Of a stretch of DNA of 64,000 bases, positions 32,676 to 40,427 are shown one piece after another. This DNA comes from Hungatella sp. UBA4396 (GTDB lineage: Bacteria; Bacillota; Clostridia; Lachnospirales; Lachnospiraceae), in assembly GCA_002389905.1 (NCBI GenBank), contig DGRE01000007.1, positions 71,293 to 135,292 of the forward strand. Direction: 5' to 3'. Position 1 is the stretch's first letter; the number at the start of each line of letters is the position of its first letter. The position numbers and the translations under genes were made by a program. The notes under the pieces are model-generated. The model was not told the origin of the DNA. It ran no database searches and worked only from the letters and a program-made list of their open reading frames with translations.

Positions 32676-33091
32676 TATTCTTCCGTCTCAGGGCTGCTCT
32701 GGAAATCCACCGCATCGTCCAGACGGATTTTCCCTCTGGTCCGTTTTACCTCGGCAACGCATCGGCCGCGGAGCCGGTGCAGTTCCTCATCGGTAATCTC
32801 CAGCGTAGTTGCCAGCAGATGCATCATCATGCTGATTTCCACAGAAAGCCGAAACAGATTGTTTGCCACCCGGTTCTCGGTCTTTTGCAATGTGCCCTGG
32901 ATGGATACAAGCAGAGCCTTGGAGAGATAGGAGGAGATGTCCTCCGTCCCAAGGTAGCCCATGTAGAAGCTGAGTGCCTTTTCAATAAACTCGCTGCGGC
33001 TCTTGCAGTTATCCTTTGACAGCCAGCCGTCCAGCCGTTCCATTGTTTCGGGGTACAGCCAGACCGCTGTTCGTTCCTTGTTATTTTTCAT
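32675..33091 (-). CDS. Relaxosome accessory protein, ribbon-helix-helix type
   Basis: 138 aa. The N-terminal RHH DNA-binding motif reads ERTAVWLYPETMERLDGWL, then CKSRSEFIEKALSFYMGYL. The central helices (SIQGTLQKTENRVANNLFRL) resemble MobC-like proteins, and a charged C-terminus follows. It precedes the relaxase, with overlapping stop and start, and directly follows the candidate oriT, so it probably binds oriT. Confidence 0.88.
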   Translation of the reverse strand: MKNNKERTAVWLYPETMERLDGWLSKDNCKSRSEFIEKALSFYMGYLGTEDISSYLSKALLVSIQGTLQKTENRVANNLFRLSVEISMMMHLLATTLEITDEELHRLRGRCVAEVKRTRGKIRLDDAVDFQSSPETEE

Positions 33092-33491
33092 GTGAAATCC
33101 GACCTTTCATGGGTGTCCACCTGTGAGGTGACCGTGTAAATTCCTTTGTTTTCTTGCCTTTTCTAAAATCCCGACCACCCTGACCGTGACAAATCCGGAA
33201 TCCGACCACCTCATGGGAAAGTGCGAAAAACGCCCAGCACTGCTGGGCGAAATGGTTGGCAGGAGGGCGCTTGCGACCACCCGCCTTTATCCTGCTCTTT
33301 TTTCGACCGTAGGGGCCGCATGGGGGTTCTGTATGCTTTGGCTGGGAATCGGGGTTCTGACAGCTCTGCACAAAGCCCTCAAAAGCGGTTGTATTCGGTT
33401 TGGCGGGTAAACCTGTCACCCAGCCCGGCAAAAGCCCACACAGGGGCGAACAGGGGGCAACGCTGGGGGACGGGTGCAGTAGGGCGGTACG
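33092..33491. other. Candidate origin of transfer (oriT), 400 bp
   Basis: No credible gene. CGACCACC occurs three times as a direct repeat (33172-33179, 33203-33210, 33274-33281). TGACCGTG followed by NNAAAT occurs twice (near 33129 and 33181), and a perfect hairpin CGCCCAGCA-C-TGCTGGGCG lies at 33231-33249. Inverted repeat plus direct repeats just upstream of the RHH and relaxase genes is the usual oriT architecture. The nick site is not identified. Confidence 0.6.
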
Positions 33492-33764
33492 CTACTTCAT
33501 CTCCATGCCAGAATGACCTTGGGCAGGCTCGGATTGGCAAAGTTCTGTTTCTCTGAGGCTGAAAGAGGAAAGCGAATAGAATTCCCGGTCAAACTCGCCC
33601 AGACCGTGCCATTTCAGAAATTCATCATTGCTGGCATTGATGCCGAGATCCTCTTTGCCGTATGCGTCAGTGCAGGCATATATTTCCTCTATGCTGCCGT
33701 CCTCCATTCGGAGAAACATTCCGGCCTTGATCTCAGTGCCGTGCTTATCAAAATACTGCATCAT
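33492..33764 (-). CDS. Conserved-looking small protein, function unknown
   Basis: 90 aa, acidic. It reads MMQYFDKHGTEIKAGMFLRM, then DGSIEEIYACTDAYGKEDLG, NASNDEFLKWHG and REFYSLSSFSLRETELCQ. Small proteins of this pattern are frequent in ICEs of Clostridiales, but I know no function. Its ATG overlaps the stop of the upstream 86-aa gene (ATGA), so the two are co-translated. Confidence 0.7.
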   Translation of the reverse strand: MMQYFDKHGTEIKAGMFLRMEDGSIEEIYACTDAYGKEDLGINASNDEFLKWHGLGEFDREFYSLSSFSLRETELCQSEPAQGHSGMEMK

Positions 33765-34021
33765 TGCTCATCCGCCTGCCTCGGCTCTGCGGTCTGCCTG
33801 ATTTTTTCTTTCTGTTTTTTAGGTGAAGTGCTTGGCGAGGTTTCGATATCGGCACTTTCATCGATGTATTCCCGCACATTGGCAGGGACGAATTTTTCAT
33901 ACAGACGCTGGAGCTGGTCGCAAAGCTCCTGCTCCAAGTCTGCATCTTTCTTCTCCATGTAGCGTTTGACCGCCCGGAGTTTTTCAGCATCCATTTGTAC
34001 GGTGATGGCTTCTTTTTTCAT
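33761..34021 (-). CDS. DUF6103-like small protein
   Basis: 86 aa. The N-terminal half reads KKEAITVQMDAEKLRAVKRY, ending in an acidic helix KKDADLEQELCDQLQRLYEKFVP; the C-terminal part is charged and probably disordered. The beginning resembles an RHH beta strand plus helix. I believe it belongs to the DUF6103 group from conjugative elements. GGGAGG lies 9 bp before ATG 34021. First of the pair with the 90-aa protein. Confidence 0.7.
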   Translation of the reverse strand: MKKEAITVQMDAEKLRAVKRYMEKKDADLEQELCDQLQRLYEKFVPANVREYIDESADIETSPSTSPKKQKEKIRQTAEPRQADEQ

Positions 34022-34090
34022 ATTGAGTGTCCTCCCTTGAATTTTTTATTGGTATCAGTGCCGCAAAACAGAAAGAAAAACCCAGCCTGT

Positions 34091-35599
34091 TTACGGCAAA
34101 TAGTTTCTCGGATTCTTCTGCACACCGTTCACTCTCACCTCAAAGTGCAGATGATTTCCGGTGCTTCGCCCTGTGGAACCTACCTTTGCAATGGTTTCTC
34201 CAGCCTTTACCGTCTGCCCCTCACGGACGAGGATTTGGGAGCAGTGTCCGTATAAGGTGACCATTCCATTTCCATGGTCAATGGTCAGATAGTAGCCGTA
34301 GCCGGTGCTTCCGTAGACCACAGTTTTCACTGCCCCTGCCTTTGCCGAGCGGATGGCAGTTCCTTTAGAGGCGCCAAGGTCAAGGCCGGTATGTCCCGCC
34401 CATTCCCCTGTGAGGGGGTCTGTCCTGCCGCCGAATTCCGAGGTCACCATGGAACGCCAGCCGCTGCCGAGAGGAGAAATAAAGCTATCGGCAGAAGATT
34501 TTTGTGCCTCGGCGTAGGGCCTGCCGTACAGAACCTGATTGCCAGAATCGAATAAATCCCGGTAGACGACCTGTCCTCTGGAGGAGGAAGCGTCAACCAC
34601 TTTGCCGTCACCGGCGTAGATTCCCACATGGGTGATGTTCATAAAACGGCCGTTAGGTTTATAGCTCCAGAACACCAAATCACCGGGAGCAAGACTTGAT
34701 TTTGGAATGGTCAGCCCATTGTCCACGCAGTATTTTCCCTGCGCCGCAGCCGTACCGGGAAGATTTACCCCCATCTTTTTGTACACCCACCGCACAAGAT
34801 AGCTGCAGTCGGTGTAGCTTCCTTGTCCACGCAGCTCTTGGGAATAGGGATCACCCAGGCGGGAAAGGCCGAGGCGGACAGCTTCAGCTCCCACCTCACC
34901 CACAGGCAAGTCAGAAAAGAAACCGTCAAGCTGGTCTGGAGTCCAACCCTCCCACATGGTGAAATCATCATCCTCGGCCGGAGCTCCGATCCCGTATAAG
35001 GCACGGTAATAGATTTCATTGGCGTTTGCCTGATCCTCATAGGTGATTGCTCTGCCGAACAATGTCCTGATGTTATTGTAGATGGCAGGCAGAGAGGCAA
35101 TGGGAACAGCCACGGTATAAGTTTCCTCCGAGGTTGTTCCGTCATCATTTTCCACGGTGCGGGTGCGTTCCTCGTAGGTCACAAAGCAGTCCACATATTT
35201 CCGGTGTTCCAACCGGGAGGGGGCTTCAGCGCCGAAAAACAGAGAATAAAAAATAGCCTTAACCCGGTAATCGTCAAGGCTGTCGCCGTTCTCCATCTGT
35301 AAATTTACTGTGGCAATGGCTCCGTCTATGAGGGTAAAGCTCTGCCGCATATCCCCGATGTATTCCCTGTAATCCGCAGGCATATTCCCCGGAATCACAC
35401 CGCCATGAAAGCACAGCTCCACGGCGGTGTTGTTGTGGTTGGTGGTGCCGGAGAGCAAGGAGCAGACCAGCACGATAATTAAAATAAGCGGTGACAGGAC
35501 GGCGGCAATGATCCAGCCGACGGTTTTTCGGATTCGCTCATCTGAGAGTGCGGCAGCGGCGGCTTTTGCAACAGCCGTAATGGTAGCGGGATCTACCAT
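34091..35599 (-). CDS. Conjugation cell-wall hydrolase with NlpC/P60 and M23 domains
   Basis: Opens peptidoglycan for the transfer channel (VirB1-like role), 502 aa. One membrane anchor lies at about 27-49 (VGWIIAAVLSPLILIIVLVC) and a linker domain follows. An NlpC/P60 endopeptidase (about 240-355) has catalytic Cys in YTDCSYLVRWVYKKMG and His in ITHVGIYAGDG. A C-terminal M23 metallopeptidase (about 370-500) has GGRTDPLTGEWAGHTGLDLG (H-x-x-x-D) and NHLHFEVRVNG (H-x-H). Two different peptidases in one protein is less common than the lysozyme-NlpC pair of Tn916-type CwlT. Confidence 0.93.
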   Translation of the reverse strand: MVDPATITAVAKAAAAALSDERIRKTVGWIIAAVLSPLILIIVLVCSLLSGTTNHNNTAVELCFHGGVIPGNMPADYREYIGDMRQSFTLIDGAIATVNLQMENGDSLDDYRVKAIFYSLFFGAEAPSRLEHRKYVDCFVTYEERTRTVENDDGTTSEETYTVAVPIASLPAIYNNIRTLFGRAITYEDQANANEIYYRALYGIGAPAEDDDFTMWEGWTPDQLDGFFSDLPVGEVGAEAVRLGLSRLGDPYSQELRGQGSYTDCSYLVRWVYKKMGVNLPGTAAAQGKYCVDNGLTIPKSSLAPGDLVFWSYKPNGRFMNITHVGIYAGDGKVVDASSSRGQVVYRDLFDSGNQVLYGRPYAEAQKSSADSFISPLGSGWRSMVTSEFGGRTDPLTGEWAGHTGLDLGASKGTAIRSAKAGAVKTVVYGSTGYGYYLTIDHGNGMVTLYGHCSQILVREGQTVKAGETIAKVGSTGRSTGNHLHFEVRVNGVQKNPRNYLP

Positions 35600-35603
35600 G
35601 CCA

Positions 35604-36107
35604 TCACCACCATTTCAAGCCGTCAAAACCGAACAAGTTCTGCTGTTCCGGCTCCGGCTCACATTCCATGAGCTGCTCGGTATAGTCGATTGCCTGTTCC
35701 AAAACAGCGGTATCAAACCCTGCGGTTTTGTAGCCGTCATGGATGGTATTGTAATAATAGCCGGAGGGATAGCCCAATCGATGCCCCGGCGTCATAACGT
35801 AGACCATGGCTGAAACAGTCTTGCCATCCAGCGGAAGGTCTATGATTTCCTTGTCGTAAAATCTGGGAAAGCCTTCATAAACATCGAGGGCAGCCTCGTC
35901 TTTCGGCGTGATCTTCCACAGCAAGACAGGAACAGAAGAACCCTCGCAAGGCTCAATGGTAGCTACCGCACCGTGCCTGCCTCCCCGAAACACGAGGGCA
36001 TAATCCTTTATCTCAGAAGCCCCCACCACCTTGGCGGTGGGGCATCTCCCAGCCATCTGCGGCAGATTGAGGTTGCTGCCATAGGCAATATACAGTTTAT
36101 TTTTCAT
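35604..36107 (-). CDS. Gamma-glutamylcyclotransferase-like (GGCT/AIG2) protein
   Basis: 167 aa. The substrate loop YIAYGSNLNLPQMAGRCP is the GGCT/YtfP signature (Y-G-S-N-L), and VLLWKITPKDEAALDVYEGFPRFYDKE holds the catalytic Glu in the E-G region. Members cleave gamma-glutamyl amides with 5-oxoproline formation. I chose ATG 36107, 5 bp after AAAGGAG; the longer frame lies within the amidoligase end. It directly follows the amidoligase gene, a pairing known from comparative genomics of amidoligases. Confidence 0.85.
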   Translation of the reverse strand: MKNKLYIAYGSNLNLPQMAGRCPTAKVVGASEIKDYALVFRGGRHGAVATIEPCEGSSVPVLLWKITPKDEAALDVYEGFPRFYDKEIIDLPLDGKTVSAMVYVMTPGHRLGYPSGYYYNTIHDGYKTAGFDTAVLEQAIDYTEQLMECEPEPEQQNLFGFDGLKWW

Positions 36108-36117
36108 ACGATCTCCT

Positions 36118-37155
36118 TTACATTGACATAGTAAAAGCGGAGGACTGTTCATCCTCCGCTTCCATTACAGTTTCCGGCACAGTTTCTTCCGGTGGCGTCT
36201 GCTCCTGTAACCGCTCCGCTTCACGTTTCTGCCGCAGCCGTTCTTTTTGTCTTTCTGCCTGTGCAGGGTCTTTCCATGCGATGCAGCCCTCCAAGTGATC
36301 CAGCAGATGTTTCCGGGCCGTTTTAAATTCATCCCCGATCATACCGAGGCGCAAGAGCCACACCCGGAAGGTATATTTTTCATTGGTGGATTGCGTTTTT
36401 GTCGGGCTTGCCGACCGCTGGTTGAGTGCCTGTGCGGTCATGGCGAGGCAGAACTGCACATATGCTTTGACTTTTCCGGCATGGAGGTCCCCATTGAAAG
36501 CACGAAATTCCACCGTGCCTTTCTGGAACACGCTGTGCAGATTCAGGCAGTGGTAGCGGCTGTGGTGATAATGCTCCCGGCTGCCATCGCTGCCGTTGTA
36601 CCAGATACGTTTCAATTGGTCGAGGGTTGTAGGTTTCTGCCGATTGATCCGCTCTAAAAAGGCAGGGTCAATCTTTTGGCAGTAGCTATTTTCCCTTCCT
36701 CTGGAAACCTTTAACGCTTTATAAATCATATCCTCTTTGGCCGCCATGATGTTGACCAGATTGCGGAGTTTGGGAGCATCAAAGGGTGCGGCATTGATGT
36801 GGATATGGATACCGCAGGAGGAATTCACAAATCCCCCGGCTTCCCGGAGCTTGCGAATCAATTCCTGCACAGTTTCGATATCCTGGTACTGGCAGATGGG
36901 GCTGACCAGCTCCACGCTGTAGTTTCGGTCGGCGCTGACTTTTCTGCGGCCGTCCTTCTTTTGGCAGTCAATACTGCCGTCACTCATGACCTTCCATTTG
37001 CGCCGCTGGCTGTCATAGGCATAATAGGCATCGTAGAAGCTGCCTTCATATTCCTTTGTGGTGCCGAAATGTTCGGCAATCACATCGGCGGCACGGCTTC
37101 GTGTAATCCCGGTCATTTCAATTTCAATCCCGAAATTCTGACCCTGTATCTCCAT
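36118..37155 (-). CDS. Amidoligase-family (COOH-NH2 ligase) enzyme
   Basis: 345 aa. The glutamine-synthetase-like ATP-grasping ligase fold is suggested by FGIEIEMTGITR (E-x-E metal ligands), YSVELVSPI (conserved Glu), CGIHIHINAAPFDAPKLRNLV (G-x-H-x-H) and KGTVEFRAFNG (E-F-R). This is Amidoligase_2. It would join a carboxyl group to an amine, perhaps on peptides or peptidoglycan (inference). It sits inside the transfer operon between a hypothetical protein and a GGCT-like protein. The C-terminal 70 aa are charged and unassigned. Confidence 0.88.
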   Translation of the reverse strand: MEIQGQNFGIEIEMTGITRSRAADVIAEHFGTTKEYEGSFYDAYYAYDSQRRKWKVMSDGSIDCQKKDGRRKVSADRNYSVELVSPICQYQDIETVQELIRKLREAGGFVNSSCGIHIHINAAPFDAPKLRNLVNIMAAKEDMIYKALKVSRGRENSYCQKIDPAFLERINRQKPTTLDQLKRIWYNGSDGSREHYHHSRYHCLNLHSVFQKGTVEFRAFNGDLHAGKVKAYVQFCLAMTAQALNQRSASPTKTQSTNEKYTFRVWLLRLGMIGDEFKTARKHLLDHLEGCIAWKDPAQAERQKERLRQKREAERLQEQTPPEETVPETVMEAEDEQSSAFTMSM

Positions 37156-37168
37156 TTACCCACCGCCT

Positions 37169-37648
37169 TTACCACATCCTGTGCTGCAGGGTAAGGTCTT
37201 TTTCCTGTGACAGTCCCGCTGTTTGGGCAGCAGAGTTGATGAATCCGCACAGCCGTTCCCTGCGCCAGGTATCAATCAGGTACCGCCCGCATTCCTCATT
37301 GAGTGCATTGATTTTCAATACGGTATCCCGCACACACTCCGAGATAGCGGCAGGATCACCCTCTGCGGATACGAGGTCATCGATGTACTCATCCAGAATC
37401 TTTCCCATGAGGGACACATCCTCCGGTGTATAATGATAGCCCCCGGCGTAAGGATTGGGATATTCCTTTCCGTCCATGCAACACCGGAGATGCTCCAAAA
37501 TAGCAGGGCGTTCTTCGTGGTCTGATTTTTGGTACTTTTCCATAAAAGCTAAGATATCCGCCTCCCGATTCGGAGTGTAACGGATAAAGGACAGCATATC
37601 ATCGAGGATACCCGCCTTGTTTTCTTTCTGATTTTGAACTCTTTCCAT
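37169..37648 (-). CDS. Hypothetical protein upstream of the amidoligase
   Basis: 159 aa, soluble, acidic helical protein: MERVQNQKENKAG, ILDDMLSFIRYTPNREADIL, GGYHYTPEDVSLMGKILDEY, then TLQHRMW at the end. I recognise no family. I chose ATG 37648, 8 bp after GGGAG. It lies between virB4 and the amidoligase gene and may work with them, possibly as a substrate (inference). Confidence 0.7.
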   Translation of the reverse strand: MERVQNQKENKAGILDDMLSFIRYTPNREADILAFMEKYQKSDHEERPAILEHLRCCMDGKEYPNPYAGGYHYTPEDVSLMGKILDEYIDDLVSAEGDPAAISECVRDTVLKINALNEECGRYLIDTWRRERLCGFINSAAQTAGLSQEKDLTLQHRMW

Positions 37649-37668
37649 GACTTTTTCTCCCTTCTTCA

Positions 37669-39498
37669 TCATCTGCCGCCCGCCTTTCCGAACAGCTTTT
37701 CTTTGTAGGCAGGGGCGTGAACCGCAAGGTTATACCGCTCAATGCCGCATTTATAGAGACACACACCGCGCTGGGGAAATCGGATTAGGTTGTATTCGGA
37801 TTCCTCTAACTGGAGGCTGTCGATATAAAACTGCTTGTCAATGTTTCCTGCATTAAAGAGGAAAGAATGAGTAGGAATGGAGAACAGCGGTTTCGTCAGC
37901 TCTCGGATTCCCTCGATGTTGAAGTCCTCCAAATTCTGAGAAGCCAAAATTACCGCCGACTCCTTTTTCCTGACACGCTTCATGAAATTGCGGATATACT
38001 CAATCGCAGTCAGGTTGGTCAAGAACAGATACAGTTCATCAATTGATGCGGCGGTGTTCCCCTCGGTCAGCAACTTGTCGCTCATAAAGGAAAGCACATT
38101 GAACAGCAGGGCGTTTTTAACGTTCCGGCTGGCCTGCAAAAGCCCCTTGACTCCGAACACAATAAAGCGGTCGGAGGTCACATTGGTGTGGCCGTTGAAG
38201 AATTTGCTCTCTGCGCCCATGCACATGGAGTGGAGCCCCAGCAGGATTTCCTGCAGCAATTCCTGCGGGTAGAGCTGATATTTGCCTTTGTCATATCCCC
38301 TGAACTCATCGTCAATGAGGGCGTAAAGGTCAGATAAGATAGGATAGTCTGTGGCGGTAAGGCTTCTGAAATCGGTATGGTCGCTGATGCTAAACTTTTC
38401 GTACAGCTTGCCCAGCATGATTTCTATGGCGTCGATGTGGCGGTCGGAAAAATCTTTATAACAGCGAAAGAAATCCTTGAGAAAGGAAATGTGCTGACTG
38501 AGCTTGGTGGACTGGCGGAATGCTTGGGGCGCATCGGTATCTTCCGGGCTGCCTCCTTCATCCCACGTTTTAGGCTCCAGAGGATTGATTCGGTATTGCC
38601 CGTTCATCAAGTCGATGAAACAGCCGAGGTTCTCTGCGAGGTCAACATATTCATGTTCAGGATCAAGGCACAGGACGGACTTGCCCGATTCGAGGATGTT
38701 GCAGAGGATGAGCTTGAGGAGATAGCTCTTGCCTTGGCCGGAGTTGCCGAGGATTAAAATGTTTGCATTCGTCTTGTCATCGTCACGCTTATCGAAGTCC
38801 ACGATGATATTTGAACCAAATTTATCACGGCCAAGATAGAAACCGTGGGGATCGGTCTTACCGCTGTAATTGAACGGATAGAGGTTTGCCACCGAGCTGG
38901 CGGGCAAAACCCGTTCAAACTGGCTGCCGAACACATTCCGTCCCGTAGGGCCGACAGATAGAAAGCCCTCCCGCTGGCGCAGTATCAGCCGGTCCACATT
39001 GAGCTTTGAGCGAACCAGCTCGGTGAGGACATCGGTCTGGAGGAACTTCAAATCGTCCAAATTGTTCGCTGTCAGCTCAATAAAAACAGCACAGTGGAGG
39101 AGCGGCTCACGGTTTCGGTGCATGGAGGACACCAGTGTGACCACATCCTGCAAATTGCTTTCGGCGGTGACTGTCTGCTGGAGATCGTTGGTGCTGCTCT
39201 TATCCATGCGGTTTTTATTGGCTGCGTTATGAATGATTCTCTTTTCCTCGGCCGCCGTTACCTGTCTGGTGTAGATGCGTAGGGTCACGCCGTCCTTTTC
39301 CCCAAGGTGACGCAGGATGGCCTGCTCATCGGTTGCGGTAGGGTACTCACGGAGAGCCCAAACACACCGATAGGTGTTACCGCATATAAAATGGTCTGTA
39401 TTGAACTTGATGATGCCCGGTGCGATCATGTCAAGAAAATCCTTGATTTTCGGCTCTGCCGCCCCAGCATCAACCTTTGTTTTTCTGATTTTAGGCAT
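37669..39498 (-). CDS. virB4: Conjugation ATPase VirB4
   Basis: Powers assembly and transport of the type IV system, 609 aa. Walker A is ILGNSGQGKSYLLKL (about 253-267), preceded by FYLGRDKFGSNIIVDFD. Walker B-like SIDELYLFLTN and later AVILASQNLEDFN are typical of VirB4/TrbE C-terminal domains. I chose ATG 39498 (MPKIRKTKVD) behind AGGAGG; the frame extends further upstream without a site. Neighbours PrgI and a 195-aa VirB4-N-like protein give the usual order. Confidence 0.94.
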   Translation of the reverse strand: MPKIRKTKVDAGAAEPKIKDFLDMIAPGIIKFNTDHFICGNTYRCVWALREYPTATDEQAILRHLGEKDGVTLRIYTRQVTAAEEKRIIHNAANKNRMDKSSTNDLQQTVTAESNLQDVVTLVSSMHRNREPLLHCAVFIELTANNLDDLKFLQTDVLTELVRSKLNVDRLILRQREGFLSVGPTGRNVFGSQFERVLPASSVANLYPFNYSGKTDPHGFYLGRDKFGSNIIVDFDKRDDDKTNANILILGNSGQGKSYLLKLILCNILESGKSVLCLDPEHEYVDLAENLGCFIDLMNGQYRINPLEPKTWDEGGSPEDTDAPQAFRQSTKLSQHISFLKDFFRCYKDFSDRHIDAIEIMLGKLYEKFSISDHTDFRSLTATDYPILSDLYALIDDEFRGYDKGKYQLYPQELLQEILLGLHSMCMGAESKFFNGHTNVTSDRFIVFGVKGLLQASRNVKNALLFNVLSFMSDKLLTEGNTAASIDELYLFLTNLTAIEYIRNFMKRVRKKESAVILASQNLEDFNIEGIRELTKPLFSIPTHSFLFNAGNIDKQFYIDSLQLEESEYNLIRFPQRGVCLYKCGIERYNLAVHAPAYKEKLFGKAGGR

Positions 39499-39579
39499 GA
39501 AAAAATACCTCCTGTCCAGCCGAGGGAGGTTCCATGCCTTTGGCCGCAAGGTATCTCCCTACGGCCTATTGAATTTTTC

Positions 39580-40167
39580 TTATTCTCCGAGAATCACCCA
39601 GCGCTCGCCATCGTAATCCTCATACATTTCAGTGGTGACATTTTGCTCATAGTAGACACCAAGCAGGCGTTTGGTATCGGCTTCACCGGCTCTGCGCGCA
39701 GTAAAGCCCTGATCCTTGAGGCTCTTTTCGATGCGGGAGAGGTAGGGTCCTACGTCCTTTTCTTTTTCTCCACGCAAGCGGATGATGATTAAAAATTCCC
39801 GCGCTGTTGCCATCTGCACTTGCATACGATCAAGGGCGGTCATGTCCTGTGCCAGCATCTTTCGGATGACAGGATTCTGCTCGGCATCCATCCTGGCTTT
39901 CAGATAGCTCTTGTTGTCCTCAAAGTTTTCACGGCTGTTAAGGCACAGCATTTCAATATCCGAGATGCCTTTCAGCACATTCATAAGGGCATAAATCCTT
40001 GACCCGATGCTGGAGTCGGACAGGACGCTGATATTGGTGGGTTTAACCATAAAAAATACCAGCTCACCATGGGGAGTCACAAGGCTGTAGCCTGTGATGT
40101 CCTCGATGCCGATGAGCTGGCGGGTGGAGGCTTTCTCCCTTGCCTCCTGTTTCTTTTTTCTGTTCAT
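39580..40167 (-). CDS. VirB4 N-terminal-like transfer protein
   Basis: 195 aa. It starts MNRKKKQEAREKASTRQLIG, then SLVTPHGELVFFMVKPTNIS, and ends ENVTTEMY-like with YYEQNVTTEMYEDYDGERWV. It looks like a detached first domain of VirB4 (the CagE/TrbE N-terminal region). I chose ATG 40167, 8 bp after GGAGG and overlapping the PrgI stop; it lies between prgI and virB4. Function inferred from context. Confidence 0.7.
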   Translation of the reverse strand: MNRKKKQEAREKASTRQLIGIEDITGYSLVTPHGELVFFMVKPTNISVLSDSSIGSRIYALMNVLKGISDIEMLCLNSRENFEDNKSYLKARMDAEQNPVIRKMLAQDMTALDRMQVQMATAREFLIIIRLRGEKEKDVGPYLSRIEKSLKDQGFTARRAGEADTKRLLGVYYEQNVTTEMYEDYDGERWVILGE

Positions 40168-40169
40168 AT

Positions 40170-40427
40170 TCATGCCCTCCATTCATAGGATTGCTGCTTT
40201 CCGAAGAAGAAAGCGGCGGCATAGCGGATAAAATCGAGGATACCCACGTCCTCAAAACGTATGGATAAAAAGGCATAGAGCGCCGTCAGGACGATGGGCG
40301 GAAGCCATCCGAGCTGGGAAAGAGCAAAGACAGAAATCAGGCATCCGACGCCGATGATTCCGATGTCCCGCAGCTCCCACAGCCACAGGGTAGCTTTTGA
40401 CTTTAAGTTGTCGGGGTAGATATACAT
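40170..40427 (-). CDS. PrgI-family membrane protein (VirB3-like)
   Basis: 85 aa, with two membrane segments (IGIIGVGCLISVFALSQL and PPIVLTALYAFLSIRF), then GILDFIRYAAAFFF. This matches PrgI/TcpE-like proteins that anchor the VirB4 ATPase at the membrane. GGAGG lies 10 bp before the ATG. Its start overlaps the end of the methyltransferase gene by 25 bp. Confidence 0.88.
   Translation of the reverse strand: MYIYPDNLKSKATLWLWELRDIGIIGVGCLISVFALSQLGWLPPIVLTALYAFLSIRFEDVGILDFIRYAAAFFFGKQQSYEWRA

Noticed and set aside
33181..33556. Overlapping plus-strand frames in the candidate oriT
   Set aside because: No start signals, and the base pattern is explained by repeats and the hairpin of an oriT-like region.
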